A DNA stretch of 64,000 nt from Megaleporinus macrocephalus. Its lineage: Eukaryota; Chordata; Actinopteri; Characiformes; Anostomidae. Where the stretch lies: positions 11,311,962-11,375,961 of the forward strand of contig CM038720.1 in NCBI GenBank assembly GCA_021613375.1. The letters run 5' to 3'. This document shows positions 37,051 to 48,604 of the stretch, piece after piece (the first letter of the stretch is position 1; each line of letters begins with the position of its first letter). Position numbers and translations under genes: made by a program. The notes under the pieces are model-generated. The model worked only from the letters and a program-made list of their open reading frames with translations, had not been told where the DNA came from and did no database searches.

Positions 37051-37178
37051 ACCGATGGACGTAGATTAGGACCAGCCTGGTTACATGGAAAGCAGAGAAT
37101 ATGGTGGCCACATTTACTGGGCACTGGAACATTTTTCAGAGAATATACTTATATGGTTACTGGTTATGCATGTATATA

Positions 37179-37278
37179 TTCGGGACTTACAGTGTGAACA
37201 ATATCGATCTATCTATCTATCTATAGATATATATATATATATATATATAATGATGTTGTTCACACTGTAAGTCCCGAA
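37179..37278. repeat. 23-bp perfect inverted repeat enclosing a microsatellite
   Basis: The left arm 37,179-37,201 (TTCGGGACTTACAGTGTGAA then CAA) is the exact reverse complement of the right arm 37,256-37,278. The 54-base spacer is a (TCTA)n run followed by (TA)n. The arms flank only simple sequence, so this looks like a tiny miniature element carrying a microsatellite, or a hairpin-mediated duplication. A transcript could form a stem with a long, itself-pairing loop. Confidence 0.95.
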
Positions 37279-37299
37279 GAACATATATATGTACCAAAT

Positions 37300-38580
37300 G
37301 CATAAAACAACCACAGAACTGGATTCTAATGCTCCTATTAGTGATATGCAATGCTATCTAGCTGTATAGAACCACATTACAGTTCTGCCATTTCTCCACT
37401 GCCTCCAGCTTCCTCATCACTGGCCTTGAAAGAGTTTGCCGTTTTCAGCACCCAGCTTGAAGAAAATCTAATTTTTTTAAGCCTATGTCAGATTCCCATT
37501 TGACCTGTTTGAACCTGTTATCATTATCAGCAGTCACGTTTTCAAAATGAAACCACAGTGCTGCGCGAGCGTCTCTACAGCAGAATCTCTGATTGGATCT
37601 GCTGGATGGTACATTTAATCCGCTGATTGGCTACCGAGCAATAATAACAGCAACAACATGTAGGGAAAAAGGTTGATCTGTAATCTACTGGGCAGGGAAT
37701 ACAACTGACTCTGCACATTTAGAGTAGATCAGGCCTGGGGTGTCACATACCCTATACTGTCAGAAAGCTCTAATGTGGAATGTAAAGTCTGTGGAAATTG
37801 TGTCGTGAATATGTCAGCGGATACAGATTTGGTCGTAAAGTCCTAGAGAACACAATGTAGTATATTAAAAATGTTTATATGACACTAAATTTGGGGGTTC
37901 ACGTTTACAATACACAGTGAAGTCTGAATAAAAAGAACAAGAAAGAAATAAACCATAGCTGATGTAAAAAAAAACGTATCAGAACAGTGTGGGCGTGGTC
38001 CTAATATTCAGATAAGCACTCTCTCAGTTTAACACTCCTGGCCTACAGCTCCACTAAAGCAGGAATAGACAGAGTGTGAGTTTAGAAAATGAGTGAAATA
38101 GGCTCTGCTTATGCAGGAGGTGGTATAGACCAACACTTCTAAGCACACGACTCACTAAAAACTAAAAATGACATAAAAAAGTTTCTTAATCACGTTACTA
38201 TAGGCTGAATGGCGTGGCCACTTAAACGAATGAACAAATGCATGGACCGATGGCAGGCACGGAGATGGGCAAGCTCCATAGCTCGGTTATGCTAGGTTAG
38301 GTCAGTTGTTAGTTTAAGCTCAGCAAGTCGAACAAAGAGAGATCATAGCGGAACAAAGCTGTGTGGTCAGGACACATCAGTCTTGTGATTGTTGAGGATA
38401 TTGCTTATGTACACATGGTCCAAGACTAGGACTGTCCAGTTTACACCAAAAGTAATTAGTAAAACTTTTAGTTTAAAACATTCCAAATCTGTCTATAATG
38501 GTCAGAATGTTTGGAAATAATAATTTTAAGAGCATCTTAATAACATCTATGTACTGATTATATCTACTGAAGTTAGCTTA
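37300..38580. other. AT-rich non-coding, nothing recognised
   Basis: No gene seen; no bounded transposon seen. Confidence 0.4.
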
Positions 38581-38584
38581 CCCA

Positions 38585-39078
38585 CCCTGTCTTGTAATAC
38601 CACTTTGTACCTGAAGAGATAGTGATAGTGAGTCACTGTAGGGTTAAGTCAAATCAGTCCAACATAAGAGAATGAAGAAGTAGTGTTGCTGCCCCTATGG
38701 TGTATTTTATCCTCTTGTCAATCATGGTGAAAGTGCTACTCATGGTTAGATCATTTAAGGACAGATAGCCAGTGGAAGGAAGAGTAAACACAACAATGAT
38801 TGAAGCTCTTGGCAAGAAGTGATTTAAATGAAAGCAAAACAAGATTTGATGTTACTTTTCATCGCTGGAGACGGTCTTGCCGAGTACAGGGATAAAGTTT
38901 GATGCTGAACTCACAACATCTCCCATAAACTGGTAAAGGCTGAAGGGAGAGGAGGTGGGTACTCTGTGTTTCCTTGTTTCTTATGATAGACAAGGACACC
39001 ACAGCTTTCTGGGGATATAGTGCCCCCTATTGTTTGGAGTATGAATTTGACTGATTGCATCATCTTACAAATTGCCTC
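38585..39078 (+). repeat. Dispersed repeat, family B (copy 2)
   Basis: Homologous to 12,886-13,262 in the same orientation, about 115 bp longer through an internal block (roughly 38,660-38,715) and a longer middle. It ends with GTGCCCCCTATTGTTTGGAG and TGCATCATCTTACAAATTGC, as copy 1 does. Confidence 0.75.
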
Positions 39079-39079
39079 T

Positions 39080-40500
39080 CATTAGGCATATTGGTGTTAG
39101 GTTACTCGAGGCTGCAGCATTAAAGATCTTTTTTGGCTCAACTCTTGTCATTGAACAGGGAAGCGATGTAAGTTTTTAAGACACTCAAAATGCTGAAGTC
39201 AGCCACGTCAGCTGTAATGCGAGGTGCAGTCCTGCAGCTCTGGACAGCTAGCTAGCTCATTTATTCTCTGAAAACATGTCAGCAAGCTTGCAATTTGAAG
39301 CAGTAGGAGGCTTATTTGGACTGTACCTGGAGTTAAAACTGATATCACAGAGATGCTAAATGCGTGCCTTTGGTGGAGCTCTAGTATTGGCTTTAATAAA
39401 TGAATGTTTCCTTGCTGAAGTGCGTGGCTTCATTGAAATGGTGTTTTTTTTTTAATATTTTAATTACTGGTTTTATTGAATATTTGTTACATGGTTGCAG
39501 CCTATTATCTAAATAACAAAGAAAAACCCATTCTTTCACAAACTCAGATTGATTGCCTTGTGTCCGGTCTGCCGGGAAACTAGGCTGGCCTGTTTTATTT
39601 TTTTGTCCTGAAATTCAATATGCATCACGCTGCATTGTTCGCCTTCTCTCCACGGTGTAGCTCGGACTCCCCCCGGCTGCTGTCCGTCAAAAAATATGGG
39701 GCTTGTCTCTTAAATGCGTGGGATCTGTTGAAAATCACCACAACGTGGGCCATCAAATCACGCTAAAAGCCTGCTTGAAAGGATACTGTAAGCTTTGCTT
39801 TTATCACCGGTCCGTAGGTTCAAACCAGCGCAGATGTGCCACCGGGACTCTTCCTCATTACCCGCCAGGCTTTTCCGGCCTGGCAGGCTTCTCTGTGTTT
39901 GAACATGGCCTTAGAGTGGCCTTATCTTTACATCATGGGCCACGCTCCCTTTCTTTTTTTTTCCTTTTAACCTCTTTCACCAGAGGGTGGGCGGGAAGTT
40001 GGGTTACATTTAGGTACCAATTGAAAACAGCTGCAAGACAGGCAGGGGGGTGCTTTTCAGAGCCTGAGGGCGACCTTGAAAACGCAACGGCAGAAATATA
40101 CACAATGTCTTTATCAGTGGCCAGTCAGTGACGGCATCAATGTTATAGTTGTTCATTATAGAAGCCTATAACACATTCATGAAGAGCACAGGGCACTCCA
40201 GTATGCCTATGCTATTTGTAATATTCAGTTTAAGCGTGACTGGGCACGTGTGAAAACAACAAGCGACGCTGTTTTTTTTTGCCATCCATATAAATGTGAC
40301 AGGAAGGCGTTGAAACGTCATTTTCAGCCACTGTGGGCTGAAAAACGGGGAAAAAGCTGCTGATAGTGGGACAAGACAAGATGCGGGATCTACAGCTTGT
40401 TTAGTCGCGTATATATAAGTCATCATTATGGTCTCGCGTCTCATTAAAGTTTGAGCGAATGATCAAACACGTTTGAAAGCTTTCTGTCACTTGCTTGCTT
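39080..40500. promoter_or_regulatory. Candidate conserved non-coding block (39.5-40.45 kb)
   Basis: 39,080-39,500 is ordinary AT-rich sequence. 39,520-40,450 is balanced and repeat-free, with TGCATCACGCTGCATTGTTC and CATCAAATCACGCTAAAAG. The 142-codon frame 39,703-40,131 has no recognisable domain. Inference from texture only. Confidence 0.3.
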
Positions 40501-40702
40501 GCTAGAATTCACAGGGGGACTATGCTAGCTAACCTTCTACCATTGGATGAGCTCCACACTCATGCTGTGCATTACATATGGAAAGAAAACATAAGCTCTA
40601 CACTCTAAATAATGGAAACCAAGCCTTTTGTGTTTCAGCCATAGGATGTAAAGCTTTTGTGGGCTGTGCAATGCTTTATTTGTCATACTTTGGTGACTAT
40701 AC

Positions 40703-41180
40703 AGTACTGTGCAAAGGTTTTAGGCACTTGGGGACATAATTATATTTAAAAAGCTGTTTTTCCAGACAGGACGCCTTTATTTGCTCAGCAAAACACTTCA
40801 ACTGGTATTAATACAGTAAGTAGTGATTTTACAAATGTCAGTGTGTTTATTTAACTCTTTCCAAGCTTCTTCTTGTGGAACCCAGTATTATTTACAGTTC
40901 TTATCTAATACCTGCTTTGACTGCTCAGTACTTCATTAAGCTAAATCAGGATTGCTGCTGAAGGAACTGAATACATTCATACAATGTCTGGGGCGTCCAG
41001 GGGATCCAAAATATGATCTATTTCTTTCACAATATGATATTCATGTTACTTTATATTGTATGTATGATTATTTACATCTGTTCTAATGATATCTGGTGAT
41101 CTTACTGGTGAAAATACACGTATTGCTGAGATAAGGCTTTTAAACAATGAGCTTTTGCACAAGACTTTTGCACAGAGAGT
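40703..41180 (+). mobile_element. Non-autonomous Tc1-like element, family C (copy 1)
   Basis: The 5' end ACAGTACTGTGCAAAGGTTT followed by TAGGCACTTGG is a Tc1-like terminus. The body from TCTTTCCAAGCTTCTTCTTG to GTGAAAATACAC is about 90% identical to 55,166-55,468. It has no open frame. The element appears truncated before its 3' terminus, ending near TTTTGCACAAGACTTTTGCA. Confidence 0.75.
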
Positions 41181-41700
41181 TTAATTTAAACAGAGTTTAT
41201 TATCAGTTTGGTAATATTAGTTTACTAGTTAGTTAACTGTGAGTTCACAAGCTAAACTTCATGACCTCATAAACTTTCAGCTGACATGACTAGTTTACCT
41301 GCAGTCAATCAATTCATGAATATTTGTATGTTGACAAAGTTAGTGTGGTTTTAGACGTCCACCAAAGCATACTGGAGAGACCAAATAATAGAGAAGATAT
41401 GAGCTCAAAGTTTAGATTTGAATTTAAAGTGAACAGTTTAGGAATTACAATCATTTTCATACATGGCACACCTTTAGAGGCTGGAAAGTAATTGAACAGT
41501 TGGCTGCTCAGCTGTTCCACAGACAAGAGTGTGTTATTCCCTCATTATTTTACTTACAAGTGAGCAGTAAGTCAAAGGTCTAGAGATGCATTCAATGCAT
41601 TTGCATTTAGAACCTGTTGCTGTTTACTTTCAGTCGTGACAGCTGCCGGTGAGGCACGCCATCATTAGGATACAAAATCAGAGAAATAGCAAAAAAGTTA
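41181..41700. other. AT-rich non-coding, nothing recognised
   Basis: Short spacer between two Tc1-related sequences. Confidence 0.4.
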
Positions 41701-41702
41701 TG

Positions 41703-42080
41703 TGTAGCCACGTCAACTACCAGGTACAATCTTTAAAAAGAATGGATGTACCAGTGGGTTTGGAAACACCCTGAGGTCCAGAAGGCCATGGAAAACAACA
41801 GTGGTGGATGAATTAATTATTTCCCTGGTCAAGAAAAATCCCTTCCCAACAGTCGGCCACATCGGGAATACCCTGGCGTGCCAGTCAACAATCACGAGAA
41901 AAGAAGACACATGATGTAAACCATTGGTAAGCCTCAAACTGGAAGACCAGATGAGAGTTTTTCAACATCTAAAAAAAAAGCCTGTAGAATGGAACAACTT
42001 ACAGAGAGATGAAACAATGAGCAACTTATACCAGAAAGACGGGAAGTGGAGAATATGGATAGCAGAGGGAGCTGAAAGGG
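41703..42080 (+). pseudogene. Tc1-like transposase remnant (DNA-binding region to first catalytic Asp)
   Basis: The stretch encodes TTVVDELIISLVKKNPFPTVGHI, shown here as TTVVDELII then SLVKKNPFPTVGHI, followed after a frame break by VSLKLEDQMRVFQHLKKKPV and NNLQRDETMSNLYQKDGK. This parallels the Tc1 segment ending in TDET, where the D is the first catalytic residue; here it reads RDET. A stop and frameshift interrupt it, and the sequence stops before the second Asp and Glu. Confidence 0.8.
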
Positions 42081-42199
42081 GGTGTGGGAGAGGGGGCGGG
42101 GGTGTTTACCAGTGTGAATTACAGTCCAGTGGCAAACACCTAGTTCAGTGGTAAGCAGGCAGGCTTCTATTGATTGTACAACCGCAGGTGTCCCAAGCA

Positions 42200-43900
42200 T
42201 TGCTCCTACAAATCTACCATCCCACAGAGTTTAGCTCCAACTGTAATCTAGCACACCTGACTCTCATTTTCAGAGATGCTCCCGAAGACCTTGATTACCT
42301 CAAACTGCCTTGTTAGATTAAGAGTGGAACTAAGCTCGATGGGAGGGCTAATTCTCAGGAACATTTTACTGCAGGTTAGCGCTGGAAATGTGATTACCAC
42401 AGAAAATACAGCGCAGCTCGACCTGAAAAATCCATGCCGAGAGCAGATTCTTATTATATTTGCTCGTTTAAACACATGACAGTAGACAGCTGGGCTGCCA
42501 CCTGGAGGACTGCAGGTGAATTTTCGCTGGTTTTATGACTGACAGAGAGACTAATCCCACATTTTGATGGAGCTATCCTAAAAATACTTCATTCCCTTAA
42601 ATAAGGAATGTGCATAATAAATATTCGATCTAATCTGTCATAAATATTCACCAAGGAATGAATATATTTGAGGCGCCTGGTCATATGATATAGTACATGC
42701 TCTATCACTACGATCAGCCACATGAATAATGGAAAATAGGCAGATGTTTTGTGCCCTTGTACACAGGAAGAGGGAATAGGTCGCGTTTCTATAATAGTAA
42801 GCCGGAATGACTGCGCTAAAGCATCGCCGGCAAGGGCTTTTGGTGGTCAGCCTCGGTGTGTATCACTATCTCTGCTTAACTTTCTTTATCACTCCTTATA
42901 TGGACTTAAATGAAGGGCAAAGGAATTACAAGATAATGGAGATCCAACCAAGAGATCATTATGGAAGAGCCAGGCTAAACTCAGCTGCCTCATTTATAAT
43001 TTAGCATTTAATTTAATCAGAAAGGCCAAAGCCGAGCGAGGAAATAATGCCTCACGTCCCAGACCCTGAGTGAGCTATTAAAGATCTCTCCGTGATCCGG
43101 GCTAAAGCAAGAGCACCAATCAGGGCCCATCAACAGGTCTAGACAGCTCATGTAGTGCACTCACGACATGCACTATGGAGGCCTGCAGAATGCGCAGCGC
43201 CACTCGCCGCAGCCATGCAGAGCCATTAGAACCTCTTAACACATGAGTACTCTTATAACTCAGGTCAGATGTGAGGATGGGCTACTACGCAGCGAACGGC
43301 ACATCCGATAATACTCGTGACGCTCTACCGTTCAACCTACTACGAGTAGACGCTGACACGTTTACGACGGTGACCAACGCGAGCTGCGTTTAATTGAAGA
43401 GAAATTTCATGACAGGGAACTTGATGTTTTGCCGCAAAGCTCCCCGAGTGCTGAAGCAGGCCATAATTAGAACAGGACCAGAGCCTTGGTGGTAGAGCCT
43501 TTTTAAAATCAGATCTAGTCGTTAATTAGGCCAGTGCTGCCGTCGAAGCAGAGGTGCTGAAAGCTGCACTCTTTGAGCTCCTTTATGGACCACGCCTCTG
43601 CCAAAGGATCGTTCCCTGGAATAAGCTTTGTAGATTATTCTGTGGCAGGGTTGTGCCGTGATGCTCTGCCAGTAAATATCATGTATTTCAGCAGACAATA
43701 GCCTTCAGGAGAGGGCCTAATGATTGTTGATATTTAAACAAAACAGCAAAACAAATACATCCCTCCCTTCAGCGCTCCTTCAGAAGCTTCGTCCCCTCAA
43801 ATTCATGGATGTGCAATGCCAAGGTGAACGGCACCGGGCTAGCAAACCTGTTTTTTAAGATCTTCATGGCTATAAAACTCTTCGTCCATTGTACAGATCA
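42200..43900. promoter_or_regulatory. Candidate conserved non-coding cluster
   Basis: Repeat-free and motif-rich: GATTAAGAGTGG, GGGCTAATTCTC, CCTTAAATAAGGAATGTGC (SRF-like CC(A/T)6GG variant near 42,596 followed by a TEAD-like GGAATG), ATAAATATTC (fork-head/MEF2-like) and TCGTTAATTAGGCC near 43,520. Such density suggests enhancers. Conservation was not tested. Confidence 0.35.
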
Positions 43901-44180
43901 ATACCATCATATAACGTTAGAGTGGACATCAACACAGTCAGTAATCTAACAAACGTTAGCTGGGTTGTGGGTTAGCGAACTGTCACTACCATTGCTCCTG
44001 CGATGCTGACCAGTTTGCTTCACCAGCATTTGCAAATGGTACAAACAATGCTGACCTACTGGTTCTGTGAAAGAGTAACCTAATGCTACCCACCTGCCCA
44101 ACAAAAACAGACCACCTCCCCATCTCTTTTAATGCCTTTCAACTGTCAATCAAACTGAAACCAAGCTTCTTAATCACCAG
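43900..44180. other. Non-coding spacer
   Basis: Nothing recognised. Confidence 0.35.
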
Positions 44181-44184
44181 CTTT

Positions 44185-44440
44185 CTGTTCCACCTTAAAT
44201 GGTGCAGCAGTTACATTGCAGTGCCTCAGTTTCTTGTTTGAATTTACTCATTCAGATGCCTAAATGTTACTGCTTGGCCATTTAAGGAAGCCAACTTCAG
44301 CCTCATTAACACTCGGAGGTCTCTCCACTGTTGCATGATCTAAGATCTTCTTTCTCAGTCTTGGTTCTTCAGATTTTCTCCTCTCCTTGGCTGTTTTTGG
44401 TCCATCTCTTCTTCTAGACAATGTGTGGAGTCCTGTAGGC
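44185..44440 (+). repeat. Repeat module shared with 48.6-48.74 kb, led by a family D segment
   Basis: The first part (TTCCACCTTAAATGGTGCAG then CAGTTACATTGCAG) belongs to family D. The second, from GGAAGCCAACTTCAGCCTCA through GTTGCATGATCTAAG and TCTTCAGAT, matches 48,608-48,740 in order and orientation. In both places it leads into a foldback-element centre. Confidence 0.65.
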
Positions 44441-44765
44441 CTTCCTCAGTGGTCACAGGATGACGCCCACAGGTTGCTGCCCACAGGAGGCTGTTGGTTG
44501 GATAGTTTTGCGTGGTTGATGATTCTCACTGAGGTGTTTAAAACTCCAGCAACACTGCTGTGTCTGATCCACTCACACAAGCGCAACACATCCCCACCAC
44601 GTCACTGCGCCACCCAAGTAATACCTGATCTGTGGTGGTGCTGTGGGGTCCTGACCATTGAAGAACAGGGTAAAGTATGTGGAGAAGCAGATGAACTGCA
44701 GTCTGTAACTGTAAAGCTACGCAGTGCACCTCTATGAGTTGATAGAATGTGCAAGGAGTTTGTAT
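44437..44765 (+). mobile_element. Foldback-type dispersed element, copy 4 (right arm)
   Basis: The centre CCTCAGTGGTCACAGGATG, then CACAGGTTGCTGCCCACAGG, leads into the right arm: CTGTGTCTGATCCACTCACA, AATACCTGATCTGTGGTGGT, GGGTCCTGACCATTGAAGAA and GTAACTGTAAAGCTACGCAG. The left arm is replaced by the upstream shared module. Confidence 0.7.
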
Positions 44766-44769
44766 AAGT

Positions 44770-45075
44770 ATAAGGAGATGTACTCAGTTGGCTGTTCTTG
44801 TGAAACATTGTTCGCTCACCACCTCCCAGAGATGTACACAAGTGGATTGGTTTGCTACTGCACCAGGGCAAACACCCTAGGCTATACCAATAAGAGGCTT
44901 AACACACTTCTGCCCCTATGAGATGATCTTTGTTAGTTACTTTGGTTAAGAGCATCAACCAAATACTCAAAATGTCTGGAGTCTTTGAGTCTTTACTAGA
45001 TACCCAATTACTAGAGAGTCCCCATCTCTACATGAGTCCCCATCTCTGCCACTAACACACTACTAGAATCCCATA
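44770..45075. other. Non-coding spacer
   Basis: Nothing recognised apart from a short local repeat GAGTCCCCATCTCTAC / GAGTCCCCATCTCTGC (45,017-45,050). Confidence 0.4.
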
Positions 45076-46690
45076 GGGGTGCTAGTAGAAATCAGCAATA
45101 GCATAGGGGTGGAGCATTCACCCCGTCTTTGTCTGAACACTTGTCATCACTGTATTTCGTGCAGCATGGGTGGAAGGGACTGCTCGCCCAGGCTGCGACA
45201 GCCCGCACAGATCCACTTCAGTCATCGCAAGAGCCAGATGTTAAACAGCTGCTTTATCAGAGTGCCCGTGTCAAGCATTTATGCATCTGCAGGTACCTGC
45301 TCGGCTTTAAATTGACCTTGATGGCGGCAAAACAAACATGAGAGAGGCACGCGTGCATGGGGAAGGCGGTTAAAAGGGATGGATAATGACATTTTACATT
45401 TCTCTGCTGACATTTCTCATTAGCCGATGTTCCATTTCTTCAGAAGATACAGGGCGCGGAGAGCGGCGGAATTGGGAGCACTTCAAAAGTTCAACAAAAC
45501 ATTGCGGATTTGGCGGAGGAGTGCAAACACTTCGGAGGAGGGAGTGGAGGAGAAAAAAAGAGAGGAGAGAGAGAGAGAGACTTTGTCAGAAATGATGACT
45601 GGGATCTTTGATCTCGCTCCCCGAGCCCTGGAGGGTGACTATTGATTGTGCGGCGGAGCTGGGGAGGGGAAAATGTATGGAATCAGCTTCGGGCTGTGGG
45701 AAGGGTGGCTGTCACACAGCGCTTGGAGACAGACGGAGAGGATCAGCCGCGGCCCGGTGCGCTGGAAGGGGGGGGGGGGTTAGCGCTGAGAATGCCACTG
45801 TTGCGGAAGGAGGATTCCGTGCAGCGCTCCTCTCCGCCCCCTCCTCTTCAACCGCTTAGCCCGAGAAAGGCGAAGTTTGAATAACGCTGCGGGCGGCAAT
45901 TAAGGGGGCCAATCACTCAGTACAGTTCTGGCATATCGGGGCCGAGCATGCTGAGCGACATTTGACTGAATAAATCCGAACCGAACGTGATAAACAGTAC
46001 TCTGACGTTTCTTCGCTCATTGTCCTGCCTCATAATGGAGAGTGGAGGTAATTATCATTTTACCTGCCATAACAAAAGATTACTACAAACAAGTGATGGA
46101 AATGAGTTTAAGGAGAGTTGTCCGTCGGCGTATTCAATGGAGAAAAGGCACTATTCTTCTCGTAATGGGCTTTTCGCATTCGTCAGCGTTGAGTCACTCA
46201 ATTGGTTTTTATTTTGCTATTTTAGGAAATGCTAAATTCAATAATGCCATTAGTGAGGTAATATCTAGTGAGCCATAACTAAAGCATTTCAATGCACTAA
46301 AGACATTAATTATGCACATGCATAAAACATAAACTGCCTTCGCTACCATCGCTGCGGAGTGCATTATGTCATTTGTTAGGGAACTAAAGGGACATTGTAA
46401 GTTTCCGCGCTGAGAAAAACGCAGGGTTTTGTACTCCAGAAAGCCCCAAGAGTGATGGATCCTGAGGTGTCTCTTCCTGGACGGACTCCAGAGGCCCGCT
46501 GATAACAAAAGATCAGCAGAAAGGACGACAAGAGCTGAATCTGGGGTTTCAATGTGGAGCAGATGGTCGGGATAATGACCGGCTTTAGAATAAAGAGGAA
46601 TCAGAAGGAAAGAACATCTAAGTGTAAAGATGGGCCTGGAACAACCGTTACAGTGCAAGGAAGTAATAACAGAATAGCTGGGAAACATTC
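45076..46690. promoter_or_regulatory. Candidate conserved non-coding cluster
   Basis: Repeat-poor and CpG-containing, with a GA-rich patch at 45,550-45,580 and a G12 run at 45,768-45,779. It includes ATGGAGAGTGGAGGTAATTA and CACTAAAGACATTAATTATG. The 159-codon minus frame at 46,209-46,688 has no recognisable domain. Inferred regulatory. Confidence 0.3.
45768..45779 (+). repeat. G12 homopolymer
   Basis: Twelve consecutive G's after GCTGGAA. Confidence 0.9.
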
Positions 46691-46879
46691 AGTTATTAAA
46701 ATACATATTGTAATAATATAAACTAAATACTATCAGAGAACCTTTCATGTGATTTCATGTGATTTAGTCAAAAAAGCAAGAAACAATAGAAAATGACACA
46801 AAGCCTCCAACACTAAGTTTACTATCACCTTATGATCATTTTCAATGTTCATCCTTTGATTTTTGGGGTCTACTAGGTT

Positions 46880-47170
46880 TACATGCTTCATACTGTACAT
46901 CTACATTCACCCTCTGTCTGAAACACTCTATTACAGCTCCTGTGTCTTTTAGCCCCGCCTCGTGATGAGCCCAGTGTGCTCTGATTGGTCAGATCACCCA
47001 TTCCATCCTGACTGGTGACCTGCAACAGTTTTGCGGGAGGATAGGCCAAGCCTTCTGGTAGGTGCGCAATAAGGATTGTGTTACGAGATGATGTCACCTT
47101 GCAACAGAGACAAGGGCTGGAATTCCAAAAAGGTGTTTCAGGCAGCTGAGAAAAGTGATTAATGTTCAAA
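46880..47170 (+). repeat. Dispersed repeat, family H (copy 2)
   Basis: It contains TTTTAGCCCCGCCTCGTGAT, GTGCTCTGATTGGTCAGATC and the block GATGATGTCACCTTGCAACA shared with 23,785-24,008. I recognise the GCCCCGCCTC...TGATTGGTC pattern from fish dispersed repeats. Non-coding. Confidence 0.6.
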
Positions 47171-47219
47171 AAACTGGTCTTAAACTGATGATATAATCGT
47201 AATCGGCTATAAAAAAAAA

Positions 47220-47585
47220 GTGTCCAGGGATGGCCAAGAAAAAGTCTACCAGCTTAAACTGATGTTCCTCAGCAAGCAACTGCAATAAGTTTAGGTTATT
47301 CACCCTCTACAGTCCATTGTATGATCAAAACATATAGGGAATAAGATAAAGCATCACATACTGTGCTTTTGTTCGGTCTTCACTGCTTTCTTTTTATATT
47401 AGCATTTCACAAACCATCCCACCTGGAATAGGGGTTGTACATAATGAAGCATGGATCGGACAAACAAAAAGGTGTAGGATGATAATAACAAATAATACTC
47501 CTTACTCGAGTAGAGGTTTGGAAATGATTAAAAGAGAACACTAAAATAACTGAATTTAAGGTGGAAAAGGGAAAATACGAACAAG
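47220..47585 (+). mobile_element. Tc1-like element, tandem copy 1 (core deleted) plus 3' flank
   Basis: 5' body text (GTTCCTCAGCAAGCAACTGC then AATAAGTTTAGGTTATTCACCC) recurs at 47,600. At about 47,345 it jumps to the element's 3' end, finishing GGAATAGGGGTTGTA (about 47,425-47,440). The next 145 bases of flank are then repeated after copy 2. The whole transposase core is missing. Confidence 0.75.
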
Positions 47586-47589
47586 CTTG

Positions 47590-48452
47590 AACTACTGTTC
47601 CTCAGCAAGCAACTGCAATGAGCTTAGGTTATTCACCCTCTACAAACATTCAGGGAATCAGGAGATATCTATGTGCATAAAGCAAAAGGCCAAAGCCCAC
47701 AACCTCAGGTCATACTGCATTACTGTAGAGTTTGGGGCTCAGACACTAAAAACATGATGCCCTCTTTCAGACTATGTAACAGATACCATGTTCTCTGGCA
47801 CAAAGAAAAAGGACCATCCAAATTGTTACCACCATAAAGTTCCAGGATCAAAATCCAGGGTTTGTCATGGCATACAGGGGCAATTAGTGCACATCTGTGA
47901 AGGCACCGGTAATTCTAGTGACATTTAGGGGCAACATATGCTGCCTTCTAGACTCCGTCTTTTTCAGCGATGACCAAGCTTATATTAACACTACACTGAG
48001 AAACACTCGGTTTCAACAGCATGGCTGTGTAATCAGAGAGTATGGTTGATAGACTGACCTGCCCACAATCCAGAACTGCAACCCTTTGACAATATGTGTC
48101 TTGATAAGCTGAAAATGTAGCAGTGAAGGCCTGTACGACTGCACAGCTCAAGAATAGCATGAAATGGCACCTTTAAAACTGACGTTTGTGTCTGAATCAG
48201 TGCCCAAGAGATTATGAAGTGCTGTTAAAAGGAAAGGTTGACGGAACACAGTGGCACATGGATGTTTCTGTCCCAACGTTTTTTGGAATGTTTTGCAGGA
48301 ATCAAATTTGGAAGGTGTGTACATACATGAAAAGCCATGACGTTCTTAAATATAAAGCATCACATACTATGCTTTTGTTCGGTCTTCATTGCCTTCTTTT
48401 TATATCAGCATTTCATGAACCGTCCCTCCTTTTCTGGAATAGGGGTTGTACA
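47590..48452 (+). pseudogene. Tc1-like transposase remnant, tandem copy 2
   Basis: It follows the order of a fish Tc1-like transposase gene: AAGGACCATCCAAATTGTTA, CACATCTGTGAAGGCACC, CAACATATGCTGCC (QHMLPSRLRLFQ), a degraded WPAHNPELQP (for WPA-SPDLSP near the third catalytic residue), GTGCTGTTAAAAGGAAAGGT and the terminus GGAATAGGGGTTGTA at about 48,450. Multiple frameshifts and stops make it non-functional. Confidence 0.8.
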
Positions 48453-48600
48453 TACTGAAGCATGGATCAGACAAACAGAAAGGTGTAGGATAATAATATC
48501 AAATAATACTCCTTACTCAAGTAGAGGTTTGGAAATGGTTAAAAGAGAACACTGAAATAATAGAATTTAGGGTAGAACAGGAAAATATGAACAAAATGCT
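48453..48600 (+). repeat. Duplicated 3' flank of the Tc1-like tandem pair
   Basis: GAAGCATGGATCAGACAAAC, AATAATACTCCTTACTCAAG and TTAAAAGAGAACACTGAAAT match 47,441-47,585 at about 90%. Since flanking DNA beyond the terminus is shared, this is a segmental duplication and not two independent insertions. Confidence 0.85.
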
Positions 48601-48604
48601 CTCA

